In this document: piece by piece, positions 39,734 through 48,296 of the stretch
Layout: the number at the start of each line of letters is the position of its first letter
How positions within the stretch are numbered: position 1 is the stretch's first letter
Source: Elusimicrobiota bacterium
GTDB lineage: Bacteria > Elusimicrobiota > Elusimicrobia > UBA1565 > UBA9628
DNA: 64,000 nt
Reading direction: 5' to 3'
Assembly: GCA_023249645.1 (NCBI GenBank)
Contig: JAHFCF010000005.1
Span: forward strand, 1-64,000
Position numbers and translations under genes: made by a program
The notes under the pieces: model-generated
What the model saw: the letters and a program-made list of their open reading frames with translations, nothing else
Database searches by the model: none
Told to the model about the DNA's origin: nothing

Positions 39734-41260
39734 ATGGAACGCTCGTGGCGGCTTTTTTTATCTCTGGCGGTCTTCTATGCCCTTCTCTTCTTGGGGGTCT
39801 GGGGTTGGCTGCGGGTGACGCGTTCCGTGCGCCTTTATCCAGGCCGGGCCGCGTATGGCCACGATGAGTTCGTCGACATCATCCTCAAGACCAGGGACCC
39901 GGCTCTCCGGAGCGATTGGAACTCTCAGCCTCCTAGCGTGGTCGTGACGCGCCAGGGCCTGCCCGTGCCCACGATCGCCGGCCTGCGCCGGGTGCGTCTG
40001 GTCCCCTCGCCAGGAGGGGCGTGGGTCGGCCGCTGGCCCTGTCCCTGGAACGCCCCGGCCGGTGAATATCGGCTGGAATTGTCCGGCGCCGCTGCTTTGG
40101 GAGATCGCCTCCAGACGCGGTCTTTTCGCATCGCCTATCGCCGGCCCCGCCCACTGCCAAAAGCTTGGACCGTCCTGACCTTGGAAAGCGACATGCCTTG
40201 GTCCGCCCTGCGGGTCCAGGCGCCGGATGGGACGACCAAGGATTGGCATGGGCTTCTGGATTGGGTCGAGTACGTGGGCGCCGACGCCTTCTGGGTCCTG
40301 GCCGGCCGCACGCCCGGCGAGAAGCCCGGCGAGGTCTGGCTGAGCTACAACTTCCATCTTCTGCCCGAGATGGCCAAGGAATGCCGTCGCCGCCAGATCA
40401 AGTTCGGGGCCTACGTCCAGTGCTATCTGACCATGTCCGGCAGGGATCACGTGCCGGGCTATGAATACGCTCTCGACGTCAAAGACAGCCGCACGGTCGA
40501 GACCCGCGCGATCTCCTTGCGCGAGGAGAAGCGGGTGCGGGATGTCGCTGAGCTCTTGAAGCGTCTGCGGGACATCCCGGGGGTCGACTATCTCGGCTTG
40601 GACTACATCCGCAACGCCCTGGGCGGGGTGGAACTCGTCGACGACTTCTACGCGGACATGGCAGGCGTCATCTCCCCCCCTCCCGAGTTCTCCCATCTCA
40701 ATCGGGAGGAGCGCATGGTCTATTTCGCGCGCAAGAAGGCGATGCGCAAGGACATGGCCTTCATCGACGCCTGGCAGTGGTGGCGGGCGCACCGCGTGTG
40801 CGCGGTTTTAAGACAGCTGAAATCCGAGATCGGCGAGTCCAAGCCTTTGTGGGCGTTCATGCTGACGTGGGATAAGGGCTGGCACCACGGCCAGGACCCG
40901 GTGATGTTCAACGACGCGGGCGTGGATGCCGATGCCCTCATGCTCTATGAGGCCGACTCCGCCCAGTACAAGGCGCTTCTCTCCGACTGGAGCGGTTATG
41001 TTCATCGTGGCGACGCCCAGCTCGTCGTGGGCGACGTGGTGGATTGGCCTCTGCACCAGCGCGACCCCGACGGTCCCAAGGAGTTCTACCGCCGCACCAT
41101 GCTGGCGGCCTCCGGCATCTACGGCGACGGCCCGGCCCGCGGGATCTTCATCCACGATCTGGGCCGCGCGCTCTGGGGCCGCCTGGGTCCATGGACGACG
41201 CGGGACTGGATGGATGCGGCGCGCGCCGCCGTCAGGAATTTCAAGGAGAAGAATCCGTGA
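39734..41260 (+). CDS. Membrane-anchored protein with putative TIM-barrel glycosidase-like domain
   Basis: The 508-aa protein starts MERSWRLFLSLAVFYALLFLGVWGW, a signal anchor. A beta-sandwich region (about 35-145; PAGEYRLELSG) follows, then a domain with alternating strands and acidic ends: FGAYVQCYLTM, VDYLGLDYIRNALGG, LWAFMLTWDKGWHHGQDP and DADALMLYEADSAQY. This resembles GH-like TIM barrels acting on glycans, but I cannot assign a family. The ATG follows TATTAT by 11 nt. A GTGA overlap couples it to the DUF192 gene. Confidence 0.6.
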   Translation: MERSWRLFLSLAVFYALLFLGVWGWLRVTRSVRLYPGRAAYGHDEFVDIILKTRDPALRSDWNSQPPSVVVTRQGLPVPTIAGLRRVRLVPSPGGAWVGRWPCPWNAPAGEYRLELSGAAALGDRLQTRSFRIAYRRPRPLPKAWTVLTLESDMPWSALRVQAPDGTTKDWHGLLDWVEYVGADAFWVLAGRTPGEKPGEVWLSYNFHLLPEMAKECRRRQIKFGAYVQCYLTMSGRDHVPGYEYALDVKDSRTVETRAISLREEKRVRDVAELLKRLRDIPGVDYLGLDYIRNALGGVELVDDFYADMAGVISPPPEFSHLNREERMVYFARKKAMRKDMAFIDAWQWWRAHRVCAVLRQLKSEIGESKPLWAFMLTWDKGWHHGQDPVMFNDAGVDADALMLYEADSAQYKALLSDWSGYVHRGDAQLVVGDVVDWPLHQRDPDGPKEFYRRTMLAASGIYGDGPARGIFIHDLGRALWGRLGPWTTRDWMDAARAAVRNFKEKNP

Positions 41261-41718
41261 GGAGATCCGGCCGGATTGTTCTCGCGATGATGCTGTTCGC
41301 TTTCCTGGCGAAAGCCTCCCCCGCTTTGGGGCGCGTCTCTCTGCGATTCCCATCGGGAGCGAGGATCATGGCCGAGGTGGCGGACACTCCGGATCTGCGG
41401 GAGACAGGGCTGATGTTCCGCCAAAGTCTTCCCAAAAACTACGGCATGCTTTTTGTCTTTCCGGATGAGCAGGACCGGCGCTTTTGGATGAAGAACACCT
41501 GGGTCAGCCTCGACATCGTGTTTATCGGCGCGGACAAGACAGTGCGGCGCATCCACGAGCGCGTGAAGGCCTCGACGTCACAGACGACCGACGCAGAGAT
41601 CGCCAGGGTCGGCGGGCCGGGCCAATTCGTGCTGGAACTTCCTGCCGGCAGCGCCAAGCGCTATCGATTAAAGGAAGGGCGCAGGCTCGATTTTCTGGTG
41701 GACATTCCGAAGTTTTGA
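41257..41718 (+). CDS. DUF192 family exported protein
   Basis: The 153-aa protein starts with GTG overlapping the previous stop. It has a signal peptide (residues about 1-24) and the DUF192 core: MAEVADTPDLRETGLMFRQSL, MLFVFPDEQDRRFWMKNTWVSLDIVFIGAD, and VLELPAGSAKRYRLKEGRRLDF. DUF192 proteins are small periplasmic or secreted domains with unknown biochemical role. The length is typical. Confidence 0.88.
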   Translation: MRRSGRIVLAMMLFAFLAKASPALGRVSLRFPSGARIMAEVADTPDLRETGLMFRQSLPKNYGMLFVFPDEQDRRFWMKNTWVSLDIVFIGADKTVRRIHERVKASTSQTTDAEIARVGGPGQFVLELPAGSAKRYRLKEGRRLDFLVDIPKF

Positions 41719-41764
41719 GCCAGTTTTTTCTGTAAAAAAGTTGCCACCCCTCTTTTAAATTAAG

Positions 41765-41838
41765 ATTATTTTATAAGCACTTTTTTAAGATTACCGCCAG
41801 CGCTGGCGGTAAAATAAAAATAATGATTATAAAATAAT
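41765..41838. repeat. 74-nt concentric palindrome upstream of HNH gene
   Basis: A perfect 22-nt palindrome, TTACCGCCAGCGCTGGCGGTAA (41791-41812; outer TTA/TAA ends included), is flanked at equal distance by perfect 12-nt arms ATTATTTTATAA (41765-41776) and TTATAAAATAAT (41827-41838). All arms share one symmetry centre (41801/41802), and the 14-nt segments between them also match at more than half of positions. This is the form of a miniature inverted-repeat element or a cruciform. ACTTTTTTAAG occurs twice in the same gap (41779 and 41871). Confidence 0.75.
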
Positions 41839-41890
41839 AACTTTTCGACAACCCCCCGTCATCTTGGGAACTTTTTTAAGGGTCGATCGT

Positions 41891-42928
41891 ATGTATATCA
41901 TGGAAATGGAACTCGCGCAACTTTCGGATGAAGCATTGTTTGGCAAGGTGGAGGCGTTGGCCGAGACTGAACGCTTCAGTCTGGTCGATCAACTCATCTA
42001 CTTGGGGGAACTCGACCAACGCGGTGCCTGCCAGAAGAAAGGCTATTCCTCTGTATTCGCCTATCTCACCCGACGGCTGGGCTATTCAGAAGGTGATGCT
42101 GTCAGACGCGTGCGGAGCGCCAGGGTGGCCCGCCAATACCCATCGATCCTGCGCATGCTCGCCACAGGAGATCTGCATATGGTCAGTGTGGCCATGCTCG
42201 AACCAGTACTCACTTCCGAGAACCATAAGCAGCTGTTGCATCAGGCATCCCGTAAGAGCACGCGGGAGGTGGAGCGTCTTGTTGCGGAGCTTTCTCCCGC
42301 GACGGTGGAGCCGCGCGATCGGATGAGAGCGCTTCCTCCGCCGACCAATGCTCCTGTGGCGAGCCCTCCCAATATGCCGCTCTTGGAAGGTCCCTTGCCT
42401 GGTCTTGAACTCGTCTTGCCGGCCAGTCCTGTCTTTGCGGCAGTCCCGATGGAGAAGCGTGTGGCGTTCTCCTTCACTGCCAACGCGCAGGTGCAAAGCT
42501 GGTTCGAGCAGGCGCGCGACCTGCTCCGGCATCGGTTCCCCAGGGGCCGCATGGAAGAGGTGTTCGGCGAGGCCCTCAGGCGCTTGGTGACGCAAGAGTT
42601 TTTCGCAAAACCCAGTCGGCGCAAGAAGAAGGAGTCGGCCTCACCTTGCGGACGACATATTCCAAAGTGGGTGCAGGACGAGGTCTGGCAGCGAGACGCG
42701 GGCCGATGCTCCTACGCGGGTCCGGATGGTATCCGTTGCGGCGCGACAACTTGGCTTGAATACGACCACATCATTCCGTGGGCTCTAGGCGGAAGATCGA
42801 ACGACCCGTCGAACATCCGGCTCCTATGCCGCGCGCATAACAAGTCGGAAGCGCAACGCTTGGGCGTGTGGAAGGAGGCGCGCTTCAAAAGTTCAGGGAA
42901 GCTTCCCAGCAGTGGTGGAAGCGGATAG
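41891..42928 (+). CDS. HNH endonuclease with DUF222-like N-terminal domain
   Basis: The protein of about 345 aa has a helical DUF222-type region (LIYLGELDQRGACQKKGYSSVFAYLTRRLGYSEGDAVRRV) and a C-terminal HNH nuclease: CSYAGPDGIRCGATTW, LEYDHIIPWALGGRSNDPSNIRLLCRAHN. Such genes are common, often multicopy and associated with repeats, and their targets are unknown. The start at MYIMEMELAQ (41891) is preferred over an earlier TTG at 41864 lying in the repeat-rich upstream DNA. The end overlaps the convergent gene by 36 nt. Confidence 0.85.
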   Translation: MYIMEMELAQLSDEALFGKVEALAETERFSLVDQLIYLGELDQRGACQKKGYSSVFAYLTRRLGYSEGDAVRRVRSARVARQYPSILRMLATGDLHMVSVAMLEPVLTSENHKQLLHQASRKSTREVERLVAELSPATVEPRDRMRALPPPTNAPVASPPNMPLLEGPLPGLELVLPASPVFAAVPMEKRVAFSFTANAQVQSWFEQARDLLRHRFPRGRMEEVFGEALRRLVTQEFFAKPSRRKKKESASPCGRHIPKWVQDEVWQRDAGRCSYAGPDGIRCGATTWLEYDHIIPWALGGRSNDPSNIRLLCRAHNKSEAQRLGVWKEARFKSSGKLPSSGGSG

Positions 42929-44728
42929 TTGGACCAAACGCTGGCCAGCTTCCGTGAACGCAGACTTAAGGCGCTGGCGCCAGAGGGCGTAGGACTTCAT
43001 CATATAGGCTGCGGGAGCGAAATGGTGTCTGGCTTCTCGCCGGAGCACCCTGGTTTTTGCGTCTCTGATGCCGCCCGACCAGAAGGCGACTGCATTGCCC
43101 AGCTTTTTTTCGAGTCGAGCGCGCTCGGTTCTCGGCAAAAGAGCGCGCCGTCTGAGTTCTGCGTATATGGGCCGCAGATGTCGTTGGGCCACATACTGGA
43201 TGGCGTAGTAAACAGGGCTCATCGCGGCTTCTATGGAAGGGTAGCTCAGGTACACGTCCGAGGAGACGACATGCTTCTTAAATTCCATCACATTCGGTTT
43301 CAGATGACGGGCGTGTCTCAGGGTGCGCTGGGACAATTCTTCGCCTGGGATGTCGAGTCCAAGGCTCTGTTTGTAGGCAGGATCAGCTTGCATCTTCTCC
43401 AGGGCGTGCAGGCACTGGAACAAACAGGCCTCGAGCTCTGTGAGTTGGCAGCCTAACAAATCCTGTATCCCCAGTGTTCGAGCCCAAACATGCTGCATGC
43501 GGTGGGTGGTTTCGTGGACCCACAGGGGCGCCATCGGCTGGACCAATTGACGGAAAACATCCTTGTCGGTCCAGAGGTCCTTGGGCTGGAATCCTCGGAC
43601 TTTGAGGAATTGGACGATGAATCGGACATTGAAATCTATGGCGTCTGTCCAGGCCGAGTACGAGCCCAGCCAGTGCTTGCTGATCTGGCTCGTGATGGAA
43701 AACCCGAGGGGATGGCCGCTGTTGTAGAAATCGTGCACTTTGTTGCCCGCGAGGGTGCCTGGGAGTTCCCGGGCAAAGGCCTCCGTGAGGCGCTTCTCAA
43801 GCCTGAGGCTCTGCGGACCGGTCAGTTCTTCGTGAGGAAGGTCCGGCCTGAGTGCGATGAGATCGCCGTCGCGTATGCCCATGCCATCGAAGAGTGTGCC
43901 CAGGCTGGCCAGCATCTGGTCGAGGTCTTGGGCAGTGCGGGCTTCTCGCGCCAGCGCCGCCCATTTTGGATCGTCTGCGGTTTTGAGTCGTGCCTCGGCC
44001 CGGGTGAGCGTGCGGACGGCGGTCCTGGCTTTTTGCATCTGATCGTCGATCTCATATCTCTCGCTGGCATGGAGCGTGGCCCAGATGCGCTTTTTGAGGT
44101 CCTCCATCCGTTGGAGTTCTTCCCGCGATTTCGGCACGGCGGATTGGAATTCATTCAGCGCGCCGTTCGCCCACTGGCGGAGATTGATCTGCCGATTTTC
44201 TACGTCTAACTTATCCCACATCTCTGGCGTGATCTGATGTTCTTTTTCAAGCCATTCCTGGGTTCCTTTGGGCAATGTCGACCAGTCCCAACGGACAAAG
44301 GCGATGCGCTGCTTAAGAGCGGGAGATCTTTGGGTCAGAGCATCTAAAGTGCGCCAGGATTGCTCATGACGCTTGAGCAGCGCCAGCCGCAGGTCGTCTG
44401 GGTCTTGATAGGTTTGCAGCATGTCCTGCAGGTCCTTGAGGAGCAGGGCGTGGGAGAGAACCTCGCCGGCGATGGCCGGCTTGTTCTCGATGAACCAGGC
44501 TTGGGCCCCCGGATCTTCCAGCAATTGGGAAGCTGAGAATGTGTCGTTGTTGTGCAAGATGTCCCATTGATAACGCAGGGCGGTTTGCGGCAGAAGGGGT
44601 GCGACGGGCGCTTGCGAGACGACGACATGCGCTACATCGGCCGCGACTGAAAGAGATGGCGTGAGGGAAAGAACGGCGGCCAGCAGAAGCGCTGAGACAG
44701 CTTTGAGGCGGCGTGTGGGGGTCTTCAT
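42893..44728 (-). CDS. Secreted HExxH putative metalloprotease, paralogue A
   Basis: The 611-aa protein has a signal peptide (MKTPTRRLKAVSALLLAAVLS, cleaved near VAA). A long alpha-helical, charged region (about 60-330) leads to a C-terminal half with HETTH (405-409) in the context WVHETTHRMQHVWA, followed by TELEA (430-434), whose glutamates could be a third zinc ligand. This is the pattern of a zincin, possibly gluzincin. I recognise no known family. It is 4 nt overlapped with a paralogue upstream and shares motifs throughout, so it arose by tandem duplication. Confidence 0.7.
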   Translation of the reverse strand: MKTPTRRLKAVSALLLAAVLSLTPSLSVAADVAHVVVSQAPVAPLLPQTALRYQWDILHNNDTFSASQLLEDPGAQAWFIENKPAIAGEVLSHALLLKDLQDMLQTYQDPDDLRLALLKRHEQSWRTLDALTQRSPALKQRIAFVRWDWSTLPKGTQEWLEKEHQITPEMWDKLDVENRQINLRQWANGALNEFQSAVPKSREELQRMEDLKKRIWATLHASERYEIDDQMQKARTAVRTLTRAEARLKTADDPKWAALAREARTAQDLDQMLASLGTLFDGMGIRDGDLIALRPDLPHEELTGPQSLRLEKRLTEAFARELPGTLAGNKVHDFYNSGHPLGFSITSQISKHWLGSYSAWTDAIDFNVRFIVQFLKVRGFQPKDLWTDKDVFRQLVQPMAPLWVHETTHRMQHVWARTLGIQDLLGCQLTELEACLFQCLHALEKMQADPAYKQSLGLDIPGEELSQRTLRHARHLKPNVMEFKKHVVSSDVYLSYPSIEAAMSPVYYAIQYVAQRHLRPIYAELRRRALLPRTERARLEKKLGNAVAFWSGGIRDAKTRVLRREARHHFAPAAYMMKSYALWRQRLKSAFTEAGQRLVQLSASTTAGKLP

Positions 44729-46539
44729 GGTTTTGGAACAGCCACAGGCTGGTGGGAGAGCTGAGTCAGACGCCGCGTCACTTGGGCGATCGTTGACTTG
44801 AGGCGCTGGCGCCAGAGGGCGTAGGATGCCGGATCGCGGTCGCGACTGGCTGCTTGCCGGAGCGCTCTGGTTTTGGCGTTGCCGATGCCGCCCTCCTTCC
44901 ATAGGTCGACGTCATTAGACAGGCGTTTTTCCAGCCTGGCACGTTGGGCGTTCGGCAGGAAAGATCGCCATCTTAGCTCCGAGGCGATTTTCCTCCGAGA
45001 ATCATAGATCCCTAAACCCCAGCCCGGCTCAGATCCAGAGCTTATGGCGGATTCCAAAGAAGATGTCTGCAGATAGGCAGCGAGAGTGCGCTTTTTGAAT
45101 TGTATCGCGTTCGACAACAGAGCGCGTGCGTCTCCGAGGTATCGTTTGGAAGAGAGGTCGCTATCGGCATTTTTTTCCAAAATCTGCTTGAAGGAGGGAT
45201 CGGAGAGCATCTTTTCCAGGACATAGAGGCTATGCCAAAGAAAGGCCTCCATCTCGATCGATTGATTGCCATCCTCGGGAATTTCGAGTTTTTGCGCCCA
45301 GACATGCTGCATGCGATGGATGCTTTCGTGGATGAAGGTGGGGGCCAGCACCTGGACTAATTGATGAAAAACGTTCTTGTCCGAGAAAAGTTGCCTTGGA
45401 GTCAGGTTGTTGGCCTGGAGGAATTTGGCCATGTAATAGCTATTGAACCGCATGAGGTCTCGCCAAAAGGCGTAATCACCCAAAAAAGGCTCTTTGTGCT
45501 CGCGGATCACAAACTGGAGTGGATGACTGCGGTAGAAAGCCGCCACTTGGTCCCCCACGAGAGTTCCTCGGACTTCCTTGAGAAGAGCCTTCTTCAGGCG
45601 TTTCTCGAGTCGGCGTTTCTGCGGGCTGGTGAATTTTTCTTGAGCCAGCGCAGGCCTCGCCGCTGAGAGCTTCGCATCGCTGATGCCCATTCCGTCGAAG
45701 AGCTTGCCCAGGCTGGACAACATGCGGTCCAGGTTCTTGGCATGGCGAGCCTCGTGCGCCAGCGAATTCCATTGCGGATTCTCCTCGGATTTGAGTCGGG
45801 ACTCGGCTCGGGCGAGCGCGTGGACGGCTGTCTGGGCTTTTATCAGCTTTTCGCGGACACGATATCTTTCGTTACTGTCGAGGGTGCCCCAGATGCGCTT
45901 TTTCAGATCTTCCATCCGTCGGAGATCCTCCTTCGATCGGGGCGAGATGGAGTGAAATTCATTGAATGCGTTCGTGGCCAACCAGCGGAGCACCTCCTGC
46001 CTGCTTTTTACGCCTAAATCCCCCCATATCTCCTGAGGCATCTGGTTTTCTTTTTCAAGCCATTCTTGGACTTCTTGAGGCAGGGTTGACCAGTCCGAAC
46101 GGGCCACGGTGATGCGCTGCTTGAGAGAGGGCGAATGTGCGATGAGAGCATCCAGGACTTGCGGAGATTCATTGGCATCGCGCAGAGTCAGGGCTGATCG
46201 GAGGTCGTCCGTGTCTTCATGGGTGGTCAGGACCTCCTGGAGATCCTTGATGCGCAAGGCTTGGGTGAATATTTTTTCGGCGGACTCTGGTTTGTTTTGC
46301 AAAAACCAGGCTTGGGCTCCGGAATCTTGCAGGAATCGAGAAGCCGCGGCGAGGTCTGTGTTGTGAAGGATATCCAATTGATATCGCAGCGCGGTTTGCG
46401 GCAGAACGGGCGCGACGGGCGCTTGAGAGCCGACGACATGCGACGCATTGATCGCGGCTTCAATGGATGGTGTGACGGACAAAAGGACGATCCCAAGCAA
46501 AGCCGGGACAAAGGAAATGAATCCTCTACGAGACTTCAT
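44725..46539 (-). CDS. Secreted HExxH putative metalloprotease, paralogue B
   Basis: The 604-aa protein (start at MKSRRGF, 46539; an ATG two codons upstream is also possible) has a signal peptide, the same helical region and FIHESIHRMQHVWAQ with HESIH at about 404-408, then SIEMEAFLW. The HExxH, the downstream E-x-E and the surrounding RMQHVWA are conserved between the two copies while much of the rest has diverged, which supports a functional metal site. It is probably the first gene of a two-gene operon. TACACT lies 7 nt before the chosen ATG. Confidence 0.7.
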   Translation of the reverse strand: MKSRRGFISFVPALLGIVLLSVTPSIEAAINASHVVGSQAPVAPVLPQTALRYQLDILHNTDLAAASRFLQDSGAQAWFLQNKPESAEKIFTQALRIKDLQEVLTTHEDTDDLRSALTLRDANESPQVLDALIAHSPSLKQRITVARSDWSTLPQEVQEWLEKENQMPQEIWGDLGVKSRQEVLRWLATNAFNEFHSISPRSKEDLRRMEDLKKRIWGTLDSNERYRVREKLIKAQTAVHALARAESRLKSEENPQWNSLAHEARHAKNLDRMLSSLGKLFDGMGISDAKLSAARPALAQEKFTSPQKRRLEKRLKKALLKEVRGTLVGDQVAAFYRSHPLQFVIREHKEPFLGDYAFWRDLMRFNSYYMAKFLQANNLTPRQLFSDKNVFHQLVQVLAPTFIHESIHRMQHVWAQKLEIPEDGNQSIEMEAFLWHSLYVLEKMLSDPSFKQILEKNADSDLSSKRYLGDARALLSNAIQFKKRTLAAYLQTSSLESAISSGSEPGWGLGIYDSRRKIASELRWRSFLPNAQRARLEKRLSNDVDLWKEGGIGNAKTRALRQAASRDRDPASYALWRQRLKSTIAQVTRRLTQLSHQPVAVPKP

Positions 46540-46657
46540 AATCATTAGTGTAGAGGGAAGCGGGAAAAGATGGCTGGGCCTTTGGGGTACTTCGGGGCCG
46601 GCAAAGGGCCTAGGTTTTTCTGGGCCCGAAGGCCTAGGCGTTGGGCGTCAGATTATC

Positions 46658-46663
46658 TACACT
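46658..46663 (+). promoter_or_regulatory. Candidate -10 box of histidine kinase gene
   Basis: TACACT on the plus strand ends 7 nt before the ATG at 46671. The -35 region is not convincing. The same TACACT hexamer and 7-nt spacing precede the divergent HExxH gene. Between them lie two copies of GGCCTAGG (46610-46637 region). Confidence 0.4.
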
Positions 46664-46670
46664 ATGGACC

Positions 46671-48296
46671 ATGTCCGAGCCGAAGGAATGGTTCAGCGGG
46701 CCGGTCGATGGCGTGGTCTTCGCGGTCATCATGGTCATGGCCGCGTTCCTCGGCCGTGAGAATCCGGACTTCATCTATCCCGAGATCCTCGTCAGTTTTC
46801 TGGCGCTCTTGGTCTTCAACTTCATCAACTTCTCGATTTTGCCGCGCTACGTGACGGATCAGCGGCGCGTGGCTTTGGCCGTGGGCCTCAACATCGTCTT
46901 CCTCATTTTCGTCCTCCATTTTTCAGGAGGCAGCGAATCCTATTTCTGGGTGCTCTATCTGCTGCCCCTCTTCAACGCCTGCCTGGCTTTCGATCGCCGC
47001 GGGGTCCTGGCCACGGCCGGCGCCATCGTGCTGATCTTGCTCTCCTTCCACGCCCGGGCCTTCGCCCACCGCATCTGGGTCGATGCGCTGGCGGCGCTCA
47101 TCAAGGTGGCGACCATCTCGGCGTCCGCTTTCGTGGTCATGGGTGTTGCCGGCCGCGAGCGCGAGGCGCGCCGGCGGTTGGCCGAGGAGGAGCGGCGCAT
47201 CGAGCGCGAGCGCCTGCAGACGCGCGAGAAGATCCAACGCATGGATCGTCTCGCCACCCTCGGCACGCTCACGGCCGCGGTCGCCCACGAGCTCAACTCC
47301 CCCCTGATGACGATTTTGGGCTACGCGGAGATGATCCTGCAGAAATCCTACCCCCCCTCCGAGACGGAGCGCGTCTTCAACCGCATCGAGCAGGGCGCGC
47401 GCCGCTGCCGGCAGATCATCCAGGACATGCTCTCCTTCTCGCGCCAGAAGATCGATCGACGCAAGCCCTGCGACGTCCATGCGCTGCTGCGCGAGTGCGT
47501 GGAGCTCAAGGAGCACGACTGGGTCCTCGATCGCATCCGGGTGGAGTGGGACTTGGCCGCGGATATGCCGCCCATCATCCTCGCTGGTTCGGAATTCCAG
47601 CAGGTGATCTTCAATCTCCTGGCCAACGCCCATCACGCCATCCGCGCGGCCGCCAGGCCTACGGGTCGCATCCGGCTGCGGACTCGTCAGGAGAAGGGCG
47701 AACTTTTCGTGGCCGTGGAGGATGACGGTCCCGGCATTCCCCCCGAGATCGCGGGCAGGATCTGGGAGCCCTTCTTCACCACGAAGCCGGAGGGCGAGGG
47801 CACGGGGTTGGGACTGGCCATCTGTCGGCGAATCGTCGAGGGTCAGGGAGGGACATTGACGTTTGAGTCCTCGCCCTTGGGAGGAGCGGCTTTTCTCATC
47901 CGCCTGCCCATATCGCAGGCCGTGCGCCGGCCGACTGGCCGCATCCTGGTGGCTGACGGTGATCCCGCCGTTCGCGTACTGATGACCCGGTTCATGGCCC
48001 GCTATGGCTCGCCCGTGGTGTGCTTCGAGTCCTTCGAAGAGATCCTCGCCGCGCTGCGCCGCGAACCCACGAGGCTCCTGATCTGCGATCTGGGCCTGTC
48101 GGGCATGGGCGTGTTCGATTTCTTCCGGCAGATGGAAGCCGAAGGCTTTCTGGAAGCGGTGCCGATCGTTCTGGCGAGCGCCTCTTCACCGAACGCTCCG
48201 ATGCGGGCCTTCATCCAGGAGCGCCGGTTGATCTACCTGGCCAAGCCTTTCGACATGGCTGTTCTGGAAAAAAAGGTCTCGGAGTTGATCGCATGA
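46671..48296 (+). CDS. Sensor histidine kinase with C-terminal receiver domain
   Basis: The 541-aa membrane kinase has five or six N-terminal membrane segments (about 14-160) and a charged coiled coil. The HisKA domain has phospho-acceptor H206 in AAVAHELNSPL; the HATPase domain has an N box (NLLANAHHAI), G1 (DDGPGIP) and G2 (GTGLGLAICRRIVEG). The C-terminal receiver (about 415-541) has CDLGLSG with the phospho-Asp and YLAKPF. It is a hybrid kinase lacking an obvious periplasmic sensor, so signals are probably sensed in the membrane. The stop overlaps the dxr start (ATGA). Confidence 0.92.
   Translation: MSEPKEWFSGPVDGVVFAVIMVMAAFLGRENPDFIYPEILVSFLALLVFNFINFSILPRYVTDQRRVALAVGLNIVFLIFVLHFSGGSESYFWVLYLLPLFNACLAFDRRGVLATAGAIVLILLSFHARAFAHRIWVDALAALIKVATISASAFVVMGVAGREREARRRLAEEERRIERERLQTREKIQRMDRLATLGTLTAAVAHELNSPLMTILGYAEMILQKSYPPSETERVFNRIEQGARRCRQIIQDMLSFSRQKIDRRKPCDVHALLRECVELKEHDWVLDRIRVEWDLAADMPPIILAGSEFQQVIFNLLANAHHAIRAAARPTGRIRLRTRQEKGELFVAVEDDGPGIPPEIAGRIWEPFFTTKPEGEGTGLGLAICRRIVEGQGGTLTFESSPLGGAAFLIRLPISQAVRRPTGRILVADGDPAVRVLMTRFMARYGSPVVCFESFEEILAALRREPTRLLICDLGLSGMGVFDFFRQMEAEGFLEAVPIVLASASSPNAPMRAFIQERRLIYLAKPFDMAVLEKKVSELIA

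Noticed and set aside
41455-41744. Rho-independent terminator after the DUF192 gene (T-run at 41724-41729)
   Set aside because: The T-run and A-run around it do not follow a GC-rich stem; they seem to belong to the repeat-rich DNA before the HNH gene.
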